Source: Hydrogenobacter sp. T-8
GTDB lineage: Bacteria > Aquificota > Aquificia > Aquificales > Aquificaceae
Reading direction: 5' to 3'
Length of the DNA stretch: 64,000 nucleotides
Assembly (NCBI RefSeq): GCF_011006175.1
Contig: NZ_CP048795.1
Location: 1,294,491-1,358,490, forward strand
Shown here piece by piece: positions 51,793 to 60,404 of the stretch; within the stretch, counting starts at the first letter, position 1, and each line of letters starts with the position of its first letter. The notes under the pieces are model-generated. The model saw only the letters and a program-made list of their open reading frames with translations. It made no database searches and was not told the DNA's origin. Both the position numbers and the translations under genes were made by a program.

Positions 51793-52870
51793 AATAACTG
51801 AATACATAAGAGATACTCTTGAAGGAAAAAAGCCAAGACGTCTTGAAGGTCTTATACTCATCTGGAACCTTACCAACACTTGCAACCTGTATTGTAAGCA
51901 TTGCTATTCTTCCGCCAATCAAGAAAGAGAAGGAGAACTTACCCATGAGGAGGTGGTGAGCCTTGTGTATAGATTGCCTTCTGTGGGAGTAAGGTTTGCC
52001 ATACTATCGGGTGGTGAACCTCTCCTACGGGAGGACATTTTTACTCTTGCTAAGCTTTTGAAAGAAAGAGGCATAAGCACATACCTTTCCACTAATGGTC
52101 TTCTCGTGAAGGAATGCATTGAAAAGATAAAAAAGCACTTTGACTATGTGGGCGTAAGTATAGACGGTGAGCCAGAAGTTCATGATGCCTTCAGGGGTAA
52201 GAGAGGAGCTTTTGAAGAATCCCTGAAAGCCATAAGGGAATGCATAAGGGAGGGCATAAGGGTAGGGCTCAGGTTCACTCTTACTCCTGTTACTTCAAAA
52301 AGCCTACCCTTTGTCTTTGACCTTGTGGAGAGGGAAGGAATTCCAAAAATCTACATATCTCATCTTGTATACTCTGGCAGGGGCAAAAAGCTTTCAGACC
52401 TTGAGAAGGAGGAATACAGAAGTTGGGTAAGGTTTGTTATTAACAAATCCTTTGAATATGTGGAGAGAGGACTTCCTATAGATGTAGTCACAGGCAACAA
52501 CGAGGCGGATGCGGTCTTGCTATACAGAGAGTTTGTAAAGAGGTATCCAAGGTTTGCAGAAAGCTTTTACGAAAGACTTCTTTTGTGGGGTGGTAATCAG
52601 GCAGGTGTTAGGCTTATGAACATAGACTTCAGAGGCAATGTAAAACCTGACCCCTTTTTCTTCCACAGTGTGGGCAATGTAAGGAAGGAGGACATAGTCA
52701 AAATATGGCAGGGTAATGGGCTACTGGGCTTTCTCAGAGAAAAACCACGGAGGCTTAAGGGGAAGTGTGAGAAGTGTTCCTTCATAGGTATATGCAACGG
52801 AAACTCAAGGGCAAGGGCTTATGCAGTTTTTGGAGATTACAGAGAGGAGGACCCAGCATGCTACCTATGA
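51785..52870 (+). CDS. nirJ: Heme d1 biosynthesis radical SAM protein NirJ
   Basis: NirJ replaces two propionate side chains with oxo groups on the way to heme d1. The radical SAM motif is C33-NLY-C37-KH-C40 (LTNTCNLYCKHCYSSA); GGEPLLRED and STNGLL follow. The C-terminal Cys group CEKCSFIGICNGNSRARAYA binds a second cluster. 361 residues, normal. A one-stretch match to SPASM-type proteins gives some ambiguity, but the operon settles it. It overlaps nirF by 13 bp. Confidence 0.92.
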   Translation: MLRITEYIRDTLEGKKPRRLEGLILIWNLTNTCNLYCKHCYSSANQEREGELTHEEVVSLVYRLPSVGVRFAILSGGEPLLREDIFTLAKLLKERGISTYLSTNGLLVKECIEKIKKHFDYVGVSIDGEPEVHDAFRGKRGAFEESLKAIRECIREGIRVGLRFTLTPVTSKSLPFVFDLVEREGIPKIYISHLVYSGRGKKLSDLEKEEYRSWVRFVINKSFEYVERGLPIDVVTGNNEADAVLLYREFVKRYPRFAESFYERLLLWGGNQAGVRLMNIDFRGNVKPDPFFFHSVGNVRKEDIVKIWQGNGLLGFLREKPRRLKGKCEKCSFIGICNGNSRARAYAVFGDYREEDPACYL

Positions 52871-53901
52871 TATTACTTCTCTTAATCTTTCCTGTCCTTG
52901 TCCTCGCGGAAAAGCTGTATGTGGTTGAAAGGGAGAGAGGAAGACTTGCGGTTATAGAGGACGGAAAACTTGTAAAGGAAATAGAAGGGCTTGGAAATCT
53001 AAACCATGCAACCCTTAAGCTATGGAAGGGTAAAGCCTATCTCATAAGCAGGGATGGATACCTAAGCCAGATAGATATACAAAGGGATGAACTCTTGAAA
53101 AAGGTAAAGGTTGGAGAAAGCACCATAGGCATAGACTTTACAGAAGACCATGTGGTGGTCGCCAACTACGAACCAAAGACAGTTGTGGTCCTTGATGAAA
53201 GGTTAAACATAGTTCGGAGCTTCAATACGGGTTCAAGGAACGTAGGCATAAAGGGCTTTGAGGGAGGCTTTGTCTTTTCTCTCATGGACAGGGATGAGAT
53301 ATGGCTCGTAAGGAATGGAGAAGTAAAGGTATTTAAAGAGGTAGGAGCTATGCCCTTTGATGCCCTTCTTAAGGGGGATGTTTACGCGGTAGGCTTTTTC
53401 AAGGAGGAAGGCGTTGGGCTTTTGAACATAAAGGATAAAGGCTACAGGAAGGTTTTCTTTACTTCTGGCGATAAAGAGGTGGTTTTTAAAATACCCCACT
53501 TTGGCACGTGGGGACTTGTGGATGAAAGGGCTTTTATTCCTGCAGTTGGTGAAAGAAGGCTTTACGTGGTAAACCTCAAAGGCTTCAACCTTGAGGGTCA
53601 TATAGACCTATCAGGACTGCCCGTCTTTGCTACCACCTCACCAGACGGCATTTATATAGCGGTGAACTTTAGCGGAGACAGGGAGGACTACATAGCACTT
53701 GTGGAAGCAAAGGCTATGAAGGTAATAAAGGAGTTGCGAGTAGGCAGAAGGGTAATGCACACGAGGTTTTCTAAAGATGGCAAAAGGCTTTACATCTCCT
53801 CCTACTTTGACTCAAAACTTAGAGCCTTTTCAGTGCCGGAGCTAATACTACTTTACGAAGTTGATGTTCCAAACCCCTCTGGGGTTTTTCTAATAAAGTA
53901 A
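52858..53901 (+). CDS. nirF: Heme d1 biosynthesis protein NirF
   Basis: A d1-propeller protein without heme c. The ATG at 52858 (MLPMILLLLIFPVLVLAEKL, signal peptide) follows agaggagga; 347 residues. Repeats such as VVERERGRLAVIEDGKLVKE, TTSPDGIYIAVNFSGDREDY and VMHTRFSKDGKRLYISSYFD match NirF, which acts late in heme d1 synthesis. It is predicted to be exported. Confidence 0.9.
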   Translation: MLPMILLLLIFPVLVLAEKLYVVERERGRLAVIEDGKLVKEIEGLGNLNHATLKLWKGKAYLISRDGYLSQIDIQRDELLKKVKVGESTIGIDFTEDHVVVANYEPKTVVVLDERLNIVRSFNTGSRNVGIKGFEGGFVFSLMDRDEIWLVRNGEVKVFKEVGAMPFDALLKGDVYAVGFFKEEGVGLLNIKDKGYRKVFFTSGDKEVVFKIPHFGTWGLVDERAFIPAVGERRLYVVNLKGFNLEGHIDLSGLPVFATTSPDGIYIAVNFSGDREDYIALVEAKAMKVIKELRVGRRVMHTRFSKDGKRLYISSYFDSKLRAFSVPELILLYEVDVPNPSGVFLIK

Positions 53902-53913
53902 GGAGGTGTAGCC

Positions 53914-54678
53914 ATGGGTAAGGTCTATCTTGTGGGAGCAGGTCCAGGAGATATAGAGCTTTTAACCCTTAAGGCTTACAGGCTCGTAAGGTCTGCGGAC
54001 GTCATACTCTACGACAGGCTTGTAAACCCTGAGGTGTTATTGCTTGCAAAACCAGACTGTGAGCTTGTGTATGTGGGTAAAGAGGATGGAAAGCATACCA
54101 TAGAGCAGGAAAAGATAAATGAGCTTCTCCTTCAATATGCTCATACGAGGGAAATTGTGGTTAGGCTCAAGGGTGGAGACCCCTTTGTCTTTGGAAGAGG
54201 TGGCGAGGAGACTCTGTTCTTAGCCCAGCATGGCATAGACTTTGAGATTGTCCCAGGTATAAGCTCCGCTATAGCAGTCCCAGCCTATGCGGGTATTCCT
54301 TTGACCTTTAGAGGCATCTCTTCTTCCTTTGCGGTTATAACTGGACATGAAGACCCTAAAAAGAAAAACTCAAGCATAGACTGGGAAAGCCTCAAAGGAA
54401 TAAACACTCTTGTTTTTCTTATGGCGGTTTCTAACAGACAGGAGATAGCAAGAAGGCTTATTGAGGTGGGTAGGGAGCCAGATGAACCTACCGCTTTTAT
54501 AGAAAAGGGAACAACATCAGAACAGAGGGTTGTTATAACAAACCTTGGAGAACTTTCTGAAAATCCTCCAGAGGTAAAGCCACCTGCGGTTATGGTAGTG
54601 GGAAAGGTGGTTGGACTTAGGGATTATATGAACTGGTTTTCTGCCTTTGAAAAAATCCACGAAGTTCCTCTAACTTAA
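53914..54678 (+). CDS. nirE: Uroporphyrinogen-III C-methyltransferase (NirE/CobA)
   Basis: It methylates uroporphyrinogen III twice to make precorrin-2, the entry to siroheme and heme d1. The 254 residues show VYLVGAGPGDIELLTLKAYR, ADVILYDRLVNPEVLLLA, VRLKGGDPFVFGRGGEE and EIVPGISSAIAVPAYAGIPL, all SUMT motifs. It is a monofunctional SUMT; placement at the end of the nir operon favours the name nirE. It begins 12 bp after nirF with taaggaggtgtagcc. Confidence 0.93.
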   Translation: MGKVYLVGAGPGDIELLTLKAYRLVRSADVILYDRLVNPEVLLLAKPDCELVYVGKEDGKHTIEQEKINELLLQYAHTREIVVRLKGGDPFVFGRGGEETLFLAQHGIDFEIVPGISSAIAVPAYAGIPLTFRGISSSFAVITGHEDPKKKNSSIDWESLKGINTLVFLMAVSNRQEIARRLIEVGREPDEPTAFIEKGTTSEQRVVITNLGELSENPPEVKPPAVMVVGKVVGLRDYMNWFSAFEKIHEVPLT

Positions 54679-54707
54679 GAAACAATTCCTTAGAAGGGTT
54701 ATTTCTT
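54677..54707 (+). terminator. Possible terminator after nirE
   Basis: AAGAAA (54677-54682) and TTTCTT (54702-54707) enclose CCTT-AG-AAGG. The stem is rich in A-T and the following tract (GGTGTTTTCC) is weak. Confidence 0.3.
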
Positions 54708-54721
54708 GGTGTTTTCCTCGC

Positions 54722-54750
54722 TTGTCTCTTTCAAAAAGTCTTTTTATGAT
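54722..54750 (+). promoter_or_regulatory. Promoter of nrdD
   Basis: TTGTCT (54722-54727) and TATGAT (54745-54750) are 17 bp apart. A ribosome binding site (aaggaggtaatt) precedes the ATG. Confidence 0.55.
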
Positions 54751-54782
54751 TTTAAAGTAAATAAATTATCAAGGAGGTAATT

Positions 54783-56882
54783 ATGCTGAGAGTGGATATT
54801 CAAAAAGAGTTCTTTTTGGGAAGGGTTCTTCCAAAGGTTGTGAAAAGGGATGGTGCTTTTGTGGACTTTGACAGAGGCAGAATTGAGCGAGCCATTTCAA
54901 AGGCCTTCAAGGCTGTGGGAGAGCCTCTTGATGGGCAGGTTCTTGAGGAGCTTGTGTTGGAAGTTGTAAAAAGGGTCCTGCGGTCTGACAGACCTGCGGT
55001 TCACGTGGAAGAAATACAGGATATAGTGGAGGAAACGCTTATACTCCATGGCTTTGCGAAGGTTGCAAAGGCTTACATTTTATATAGGAAGAAGAGGGAA
55101 GAACTAAGAGATATATCAAAGGCTATAGTTGATGCGGAAAGAGTAGTTCAAGATTACATACACCAACAAGACTGGAGAGTTCAGGAAAATGCCAACGCAA
55201 GCTATTCCTTTTCCGGTCTCATGCTCCACACCGCGGGAACTGTTATAGCCCACTACACTCTTACACATGTCTATCCTGAAAAGATTGCGAAGGCTCACAG
55301 GGAGGGCGACCTTCACATACATGACCTTTCTCATGGTATAGTAGGATACTGTGCGGGGTGGTCTATGGAGGACCTTCTGAGAAAGGGTTTTAGGGGAGGT
55401 CCAGGTAGGGTTACCGCAGGTCCTGCAAAGCATCTATCTTCTCTTCTTGGTCAGATGGTTAACTTCCTTGGAGTGACACAGATGGAGTTCGCCGGTGCTC
55501 AGGCTCTAAATTCTGTGGACACCTTCCTTGCACCCTTTGTCAGATTAGACAAACTTGGCTATGGTGAGGTGAAACAGCTCATTCAACAGCTTATCTTTTC
55601 CCTCAACGTCCCTTCAAGATGGGGAGGGCAGGCACCTTTCATAAACTTTTCCTTTGACTGGACAGTGCCAGAGGATATGAAGGACAGGCCTGTCATAATT
55701 GGAGGCAAGGAAAGACCCGATATAGGCTACTATGGGGAGTTTCAGAAGGAGATGGACATGATAAACAAAGCCTTTATGGAAGTGATGATGGAGGGGGACT
55801 ATGAAGGCAGGATATTCTCTTTTCCCATACCCACCTACAATATAACCCCCGACTTTGAGTGGGATTCGGAAAACGCAATGCTTCTATGGAAAATGACCGC
55901 CAAGTATGGCATACCGTATTTTCAAAATTTCATATCCAGCTCGCTAAAGCCCGGTGATGTAAGGAGTATGTGTTGCAGGCTACAACTTGACCTGAGGGAG
56001 CTAAGAAGTAGGATGGGGGGTCTTTTTGGAAGTGCGGACAAAACAGGCTCTATAGGGGTTGTCACCATAAACCTTCCGAGAATAGGCTACCTTTCAAAAT
56101 CTGAGGATGAGTTTTTTGAAAGGCTCTCCGAGCTCATGAACCTTGCAAAGGAAAGCCTTGAGATAAAGAGGAAGGTCATAGAAAGAAACCTGAAAAAAGG
56201 CCTTATGCCCTACTCAAGGGAATACTTGCAGTCCTTTGACACTTTTTTCTCCACCGTAGGTCTCGTGGGTATGAACGAGGCTTGTCTTAACCTTCTTGGC
56301 GTATCCATAGCGGAGCCTGAAGGCAAGGCCTTTGCTATAAAGGTGCTTAGATTTATGAGAGAGAAACTTTCGGACTTTCAGGAGGAGACAGGACATCTCT
56401 ATAACCTTGAAGCAACACCCGCAGAAAGCACATCCTACAGGCTTGCAAAGATTGATAAAAGTAGGTATGCGGACATAATAACCGCAGGGGAAAAAGAACC
56501 TTATTACACCAACTCAACCCACCTACCAGTTAACCACACCGATGACCCTTTTTTTGTGCTTGAACATCAGGCTGACCTCCAAAGGCTTTACACGGGAGGA
56601 ACCGTTATCCATGTTTTCCTGCAAGAATCTCCTGATGAACTTGCGGTAGCAAGGTTCATAAAAATAGCCTTTGAAAAATACCCTATACCCTATCTTACTA
56701 TAACTCCTACCTTTTCTGTCTGTGAGGACCATGGATACATAAGAGGAGAACACTTCCACTGTCCACATTGCGGAAAGCCCACAGAAGTCTACTCAAGGGT
56801 AGTGGGATACTACAGACCTGTTCAACGATGGAACAGGGGCAAGCAGGAGGAGTTCAGGCAGAGGCTTGAATATACTATTTAA
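54783..56882 (+). CDS. nrdD: Anaerobic (class III) ribonucleoside-triphosphate reductase
   Basis: NrdD makes deoxynucleotides without oxygen, using a glycyl radical. An N-terminal ATP cone (residues 10-100, VLPKVVKRDGAFVDFDRGRI) is followed by the ten-stranded barrel. The glycyl radical is Gly675 in SRVVGYYRP near the C-terminus, with zinc ligands in VCEDHGYIRGEHFHCPHCG. 699 residues. Its activase nrdG is not in the window. The enzyme fits a cell that lives by nitrate or nitrite respiration at low oxygen. It overlaps the convergent Rrf2 gene by 4 bp. Confidence 0.95.
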   Translation: MLRVDIQKEFFLGRVLPKVVKRDGAFVDFDRGRIERAISKAFKAVGEPLDGQVLEELVLEVVKRVLRSDRPAVHVEEIQDIVEETLILHGFAKVAKAYILYRKKREELRDISKAIVDAERVVQDYIHQQDWRVQENANASYSFSGLMLHTAGTVIAHYTLTHVYPEKIAKAHREGDLHIHDLSHGIVGYCAGWSMEDLLRKGFRGGPGRVTAGPAKHLSSLLGQMVNFLGVTQMEFAGAQALNSVDTFLAPFVRLDKLGYGEVKQLIQQLIFSLNVPSRWGGQAPFINFSFDWTVPEDMKDRPVIIGGKERPDIGYYGEFQKEMDMINKAFMEVMMEGDYEGRIFSFPIPTYNITPDFEWDSENAMLLWKMTAKYGIPYFQNFISSSLKPGDVRSMCCRLQLDLRELRSRMGGLFGSADKTGSIGVVTINLPRIGYLSKSEDEFFERLSELMNLAKESLEIKRKVIERNLKKGLMPYSREYLQSFDTFFSTVGLVGMNEACLNLLGVSIAEPEGKAFAIKVLRFMREKLSDFQEETGHLYNLEATPAESTSYRLAKIDKSRYADIITAGEKEPYYTNSTHLPVNHTDDPFFVLEHQADLQRLYTGGTVIHVFLQESPDELAVARFIKIAFEKYPIPYLTITPTFSVCEDHGYIRGEHFHCPHCGKPTEVYSRVVGYYRPVQRWNRGKQEEFRQRLEYTI

Positions 56883-57331
56883 TCGGAGTTTCCACTGGCA
56901 CGGGCTGGTTCATGCCTGTGCCTGCTTTCCACATCCGCAAGCTCCGCTATGGTGGTTGTGGTGAGGTATTCCAGTATTCTTTCCCTTAGCTCAGTCCACT
57001 TGTGATGAACCACACAGGGAGAACTCTGCCACTCCTCACATCTTCCCGGTCTTAAAGCACAGTAATCCAGCTTGTAGTCCTCGTCAAGGTATCTTATAAC
57101 ATCCATTATGGTTATGCTCTCTGGCGGGACCGCAAGGGTAAAACCTCCCGTTGGTCCTTTGTAGGATTTTAAAACCCTCTCCCTTGCCAGCTTGTGAAAA
57201 ATCTTTGAAAGAAAGGGCTTGGGAATCCTTTGGGCTTCTGCGATTTCTTCTACCTTGACGAGTCTGTCTCTGTTTAGGGCAAGGTAGGCAAGCGCCAGCA
57301 GTGCATATTTAACAGTTTCTGAGTATATCAT
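56879..57331 (-). CDS. Rrf2-family Fe-S transcriptional regulator
   Basis: A winged-helix regulator of 150 residues: MIYSETVKYALLALAYLALN, EEIAEAQRIPKPFLSKIFHK and YKGPTGGFTLAVPPESITIM. Three Cys (91, 98, 106; CALRPGRCEEWQSSPC) can bind an Fe-S cluster as in IscR and NsrR. NsrR senses NO. Lying 2 kb from the nir operon, it is a good candidate for NO-dependent control of nir and nos, but IscR-like control of Fe-S assembly is possible. There is a TATAAT 8 nt before the ATG and no ribosome binding site. Confidence 0.85.
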   Translation of the reverse strand: MIYSETVKYALLALAYLALNRDRLVKVEEIAEAQRIPKPFLSKIFHKLARERVLKSYKGPTGGFTLAVPPESITIMDVIRYLDEDYKLDYCALRPGRCEEWQSSPCVVHHKWTELRERILEYLTTTTIAELADVESRHRHEPARASGNSD

Positions 57332-57388
57332 GAAAATAAATTATATGTCAAAAGCCCCCTTTTGTAAAGTTAAGATTAGAATATAAGA
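57332..57388. promoter_or_regulatory. Divergent promoter region, Rrf2 regulator / glnE
   Basis: On the minus strand TTTACA and TATAAT (57340-57345) are 17 bp apart, the latter 8 nt before the regulator ATG. On the plus strand TAGAAT (57377-57382) lies 6 nt before the glnE ATG. There is no ribosome binding site on either side. Confidence 0.6.
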
Positions 57389-60169
57389 ATGTTCCCCTCA
57401 GATTGGTGGAAAAAGGCGGAGGAAAGGCTCTACAACCTACAAAGGGCAAAAGAAAGTCTTGAGGAGCTTCTGAGAAGACACCCTGAACCCCAGAGCCTTG
57501 TGGAATATCTCAACGAGAGGCGGTTTTTGCTCCTCCTTGAGCTTCTTGACCAGTCAGAGTGCCTTAGAAAATTCCTTGTAAACCATCCAGAGGAGTTCCA
57601 GAGAACCATACCGGGTCTTTGGTATGTCTTCAAGGACAAGAGGATATACTTGCGGGAACTTGAGGAGCTTTTATCTAACTGCGTGTCTGATGAGGACTTT
57701 TCAAAGCGTTTGGCTTATTACCGGCATAGGGAACTTATGAGAGTCATGGCAAAGGAGATACTGGGCACCGCCCGGTATGAGGAGCTACTCCAAGAGTATT
57801 CACAGCTACCAGATGCCATGCTGGAGCTTGCCTACAGAAGAGCCTATCAGGATGCAGTGGAGAAATACGGAGAACCCCTTGAGGAAGGGGGAAAGCGGGC
57901 CACCGCCTGCATAATCGCCCTTGGAAAGTTAGGAAGTTATGAGCTCAACTACTACTCGGATATAGACATAATGTTTATCCATTCTACAGACAAGGGTCAG
58001 GCGGGAAGGCTTACCCTCAACGAGTTCTTCTCAAGAGTCTTTCAAAGGGTCTTTAAACTCCTCACACAAATAACGCCGGAGGGAAAGCCCTACGAGATAG
58101 ACCTAGACCTCAGACCCTTTGGAAAGTCTGGACCCATAAGCATGTCCTTGAGGAGTGCAGAGCTATACTACGAGTCTTACGGGAGAACCTGGGAGCGTTT
58201 TGCCCTGCTGAGGGCAAGATACTCTGCGGGTGACGAAGAGCTTTACAAAGTCTTTGAAAGAGAGGTTAAAGAACCCTTCGTCTTCAGAAGGTCTGTGGAC
58301 TACAGGATACTTGAGGAGATAAGGCTTATAAAGGCTCAAATAGCCAGCGAGGCAAAAAAACGCCTTTTGGGCAAGAACAACATAAAGACAGGAGAAGGAG
58401 GCATCCGAGAAGTAGAGTTTGCAGTTCAGTCCCTTGTGCTACTGCTCGGTGGCAAGTTTCCCTTTATAAGGGAGAGCAATACCTTTAGGGCAATATGGAA
58501 ACTCAGCCAGAAAGGTGTCTTTTCAGACGAGGAGGCAGTATTTCTGGAAAGGGCTTACGAGTTTCTCAGGAGGCTTGAACACAAGGTGCAAATGTGGAAT
58601 TGCACACAGACCCAGAGCTTCTCAGAGGCGGATATACCAAGGCTTGCAAGAGCTATGGGCATGCGGGAGCAGGAGCTCAAGGGGAAATATCAAGAGTTCA
58701 CAAGAGGCGTAAGCCTTATCTTCTCTCAGATAATGCCCTCTCAGGAAGAGGAGGATCTACACCCCATACAAAGAGCCTTGCTAAATGGAGACATTGAGGA
58801 TGCAAGGGAAGTCCTTAGTGGCTACCGCTTTAGAGACCCCGTGAGGGCTTTCAACATCCTCCAGAGCTACATAAGCGGAAGAGAGGGCATAAAGCTCTCC
58901 ACGCAAGAAAAGCAGGCTTTTATAAAAGTCCTGCCACAGCTTCTTGAAAGCATATCCCAAACGCCAGACCCCGACGAGACCCTTTCCAACTTTGACAAGT
59001 TCTTTTCTAATCCAACGGGTAGAAAGGTCATTCTTAGTCCTGCAAAGGAAGATGTAAGCAAGACTCTTTGTAGGGTATTTTCCTTGTCCTCTTATTTGTC
59101 CACTCTCATAAGCAGGTATCCAGACCTTGTGGAGGATGTGCTTACTCTTTATCAAGACTTTCCAGAGGAAGAGAGGTTTACCGAGGAGTTTGAGAAATAC
59201 AAGGCTACCCTAAACTTAAGCCATGAAAACCTCTACAGAAGGTTCAAGAGGGTTTGGGAGATAAGAATAGCACTTGTATACTTAGTGAAAAGAGAAGATA
59301 GATACAGAAAGCTCTTTAGCTTTTTTGAAAAACTCTCAGACCTTGCGGATTTTATGCTGAGAAATCTTTGGAAAGAGGTGGGTTTTGAGGACACGGTCAT
59401 CGTGGCACTGGGCAAGTATGGTAGTAGGGAGCTCACCATAGGCTCTGACCTTGACCTTGTCTTTGTGTGCAAAGAGGCAGGAGAGGAGAAAACAAAAAAA
59501 GCTCAGGAGTTTATCGCCTTTCTCACAAAGCATACCTCGGAGGGCTATTTATACGATGTGGACTTCAGACTAAGACCCATGGGCAGTGCGGGAGATATAG
59601 CCCCGCCAATTGGCTTCTACAAGGAATACTTCCTGCATCAAGCGAGGACCTGGGAGAGGCTCGCATGGACAAGGTGCAGGTATGTGGCAGGACCCCATGG
59701 GCTTGCAGAAGAGTTTGAAAGCCTTCTCAGGAGCTTTCTTTTTGAAAAACCCCTGGGTGAGAAGGAAAGGAGGGAAATAAGGGACATGAGGTTTGCTCTT
59801 GAAGGTAACGCTAAGAAGGGAAAGGGACTTGTTGACCTTAAGTTCTCTCCAGGAGGCTTGATAGATGCGGAGTTTCTCATTCAGTATTACACGCTTTTAG
59901 AAGGACTTAGAGAGCCATCCATGATAAGGGCGTGCCAGAGGCTAATGGGAAAGTATCCAATACTTAGAGAGACTCACGAACACTATACCTTTCTAAGGCT
60001 TGTGGAAACAAGGCTAAGGCTCTCCAAGGAGAGGGCAGGGTCCTTGCTAGGACCTCAGGAGAGCAAACGGGTGGCAAGCTCTTTGGGTATGCAGGTGGAG
60101 GAGCTTCAGGAAAAGGTTGGGCAGAGTATGAGGAGACTAAGAGAGATATTCCTTGAGGTTTTTGACTGA
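57389..60169 (+). CDS. glnE: Bifunctional glutamine synthetase adenylyltransferase/deadenylase
   Basis: GlnE switches glutamine synthetase by adding and removing AMP. The 926 residues have two nucleotidyltransferase domains joined by helices: GKLGSYELNYYSDIDIMFIH (deadenylase) and GKYGSRELTIGSDLDLVFVC (adenylylase), each followed by a helical domain (GEGGIREVEFAVQSLVLLLG; FSPGGLIDAEFLIQYYTLL). Catalytic G-S-x9-D-x-D motifs are intact in both halves. Length is near the normal 940. It stands alone and shares its upstream region with the Rrf2 gene. Confidence 0.95.
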   Translation: MFPSDWWKKAEERLYNLQRAKESLEELLRRHPEPQSLVEYLNERRFLLLLELLDQSECLRKFLVNHPEEFQRTIPGLWYVFKDKRIYLRELEELLSNCVSDEDFSKRLAYYRHRELMRVMAKEILGTARYEELLQEYSQLPDAMLELAYRRAYQDAVEKYGEPLEEGGKRATACIIALGKLGSYELNYYSDIDIMFIHSTDKGQAGRLTLNEFFSRVFQRVFKLLTQITPEGKPYEIDLDLRPFGKSGPISMSLRSAELYYESYGRTWERFALLRARYSAGDEELYKVFEREVKEPFVFRRSVDYRILEEIRLIKAQIASEAKKRLLGKNNIKTGEGGIREVEFAVQSLVLLLGGKFPFIRESNTFRAIWKLSQKGVFSDEEAVFLERAYEFLRRLEHKVQMWNCTQTQSFSEADIPRLARAMGMREQELKGKYQEFTRGVSLIFSQIMPSQEEEDLHPIQRALLNGDIEDAREVLSGYRFRDPVRAFNILQSYISGREGIKLSTQEKQAFIKVLPQLLESISQTPDPDETLSNFDKFFSNPTGRKVILSPAKEDVSKTLCRVFSLSSYLSTLISRYPDLVEDVLTLYQDFPEEERFTEEFEKYKATLNLSHENLYRRFKRVWEIRIALVYLVKREDRYRKLFSFFEKLSDLADFMLRNLWKEVGFEDTVIVALGKYGSRELTIGSDLDLVFVCKEAGEEKTKKAQEFIAFLTKHTSEGYLYDVDFRLRPMGSAGDIAPPIGFYKEYFLHQARTWERLAWTRCRYVAGPHGLAEEFESLLRSFLFEKPLGEKERREIRDMRFALEGNAKKGKGLVDLKFSPGGLIDAEFLIQYYTLLEGLREPSMIRACQRLMGKYPILRETHEHYTFLRLVETRLRLSKERAGSLLGPQESKRVASSLGMQVEELQEKVGQSMRRLREIFLEVFD

Positions 60170-60172
60170 ATT

Positions 60173-60397
60173 TCACAAAAGGAGCGAGGCTACCAAAAAG
60201 TAGATGAACACAGATATAATGTCCTGCAGGAAGGTGGCAAGCGGACCACTTCCATGGGCTGGGTCTGAGCCAAGCCTTTTGAGAAACATAGGCAATATAG
60301 ATGCTACAAAGCCGGCCACAGTAGAGGTGAGGAGTATGGCAAGGGATACCACAAGGGCGATTTTTAAATCCTTCCAGAAGATGATGCTAACCTTTTG
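60173..60397 (-). pseudogene. C-terminal fragment of magnesium transporter MgtE
   Basis: The minus strand encodes 74 residues after a stop, without a usable early start: IIFWKDLKIALVVSLAILLT, then FLKRLGSDPAHGSGPLATFL and DIISVFIYFLVASLLL. LGxDPAxxSGPxxTxxxD with a closing hydrophobic helix is the hallmark of the last two membrane segments of MgtE. The cytoplasmic and first membrane parts are missing; gltX occupies the upstream side 7 bp away. It is a remnant left by deletion. The 235-bp space between glnE and gltX holds nothing else I can see. Confidence 0.8.
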
Positions 60398-60404
60398 TTA
60401 AAAC

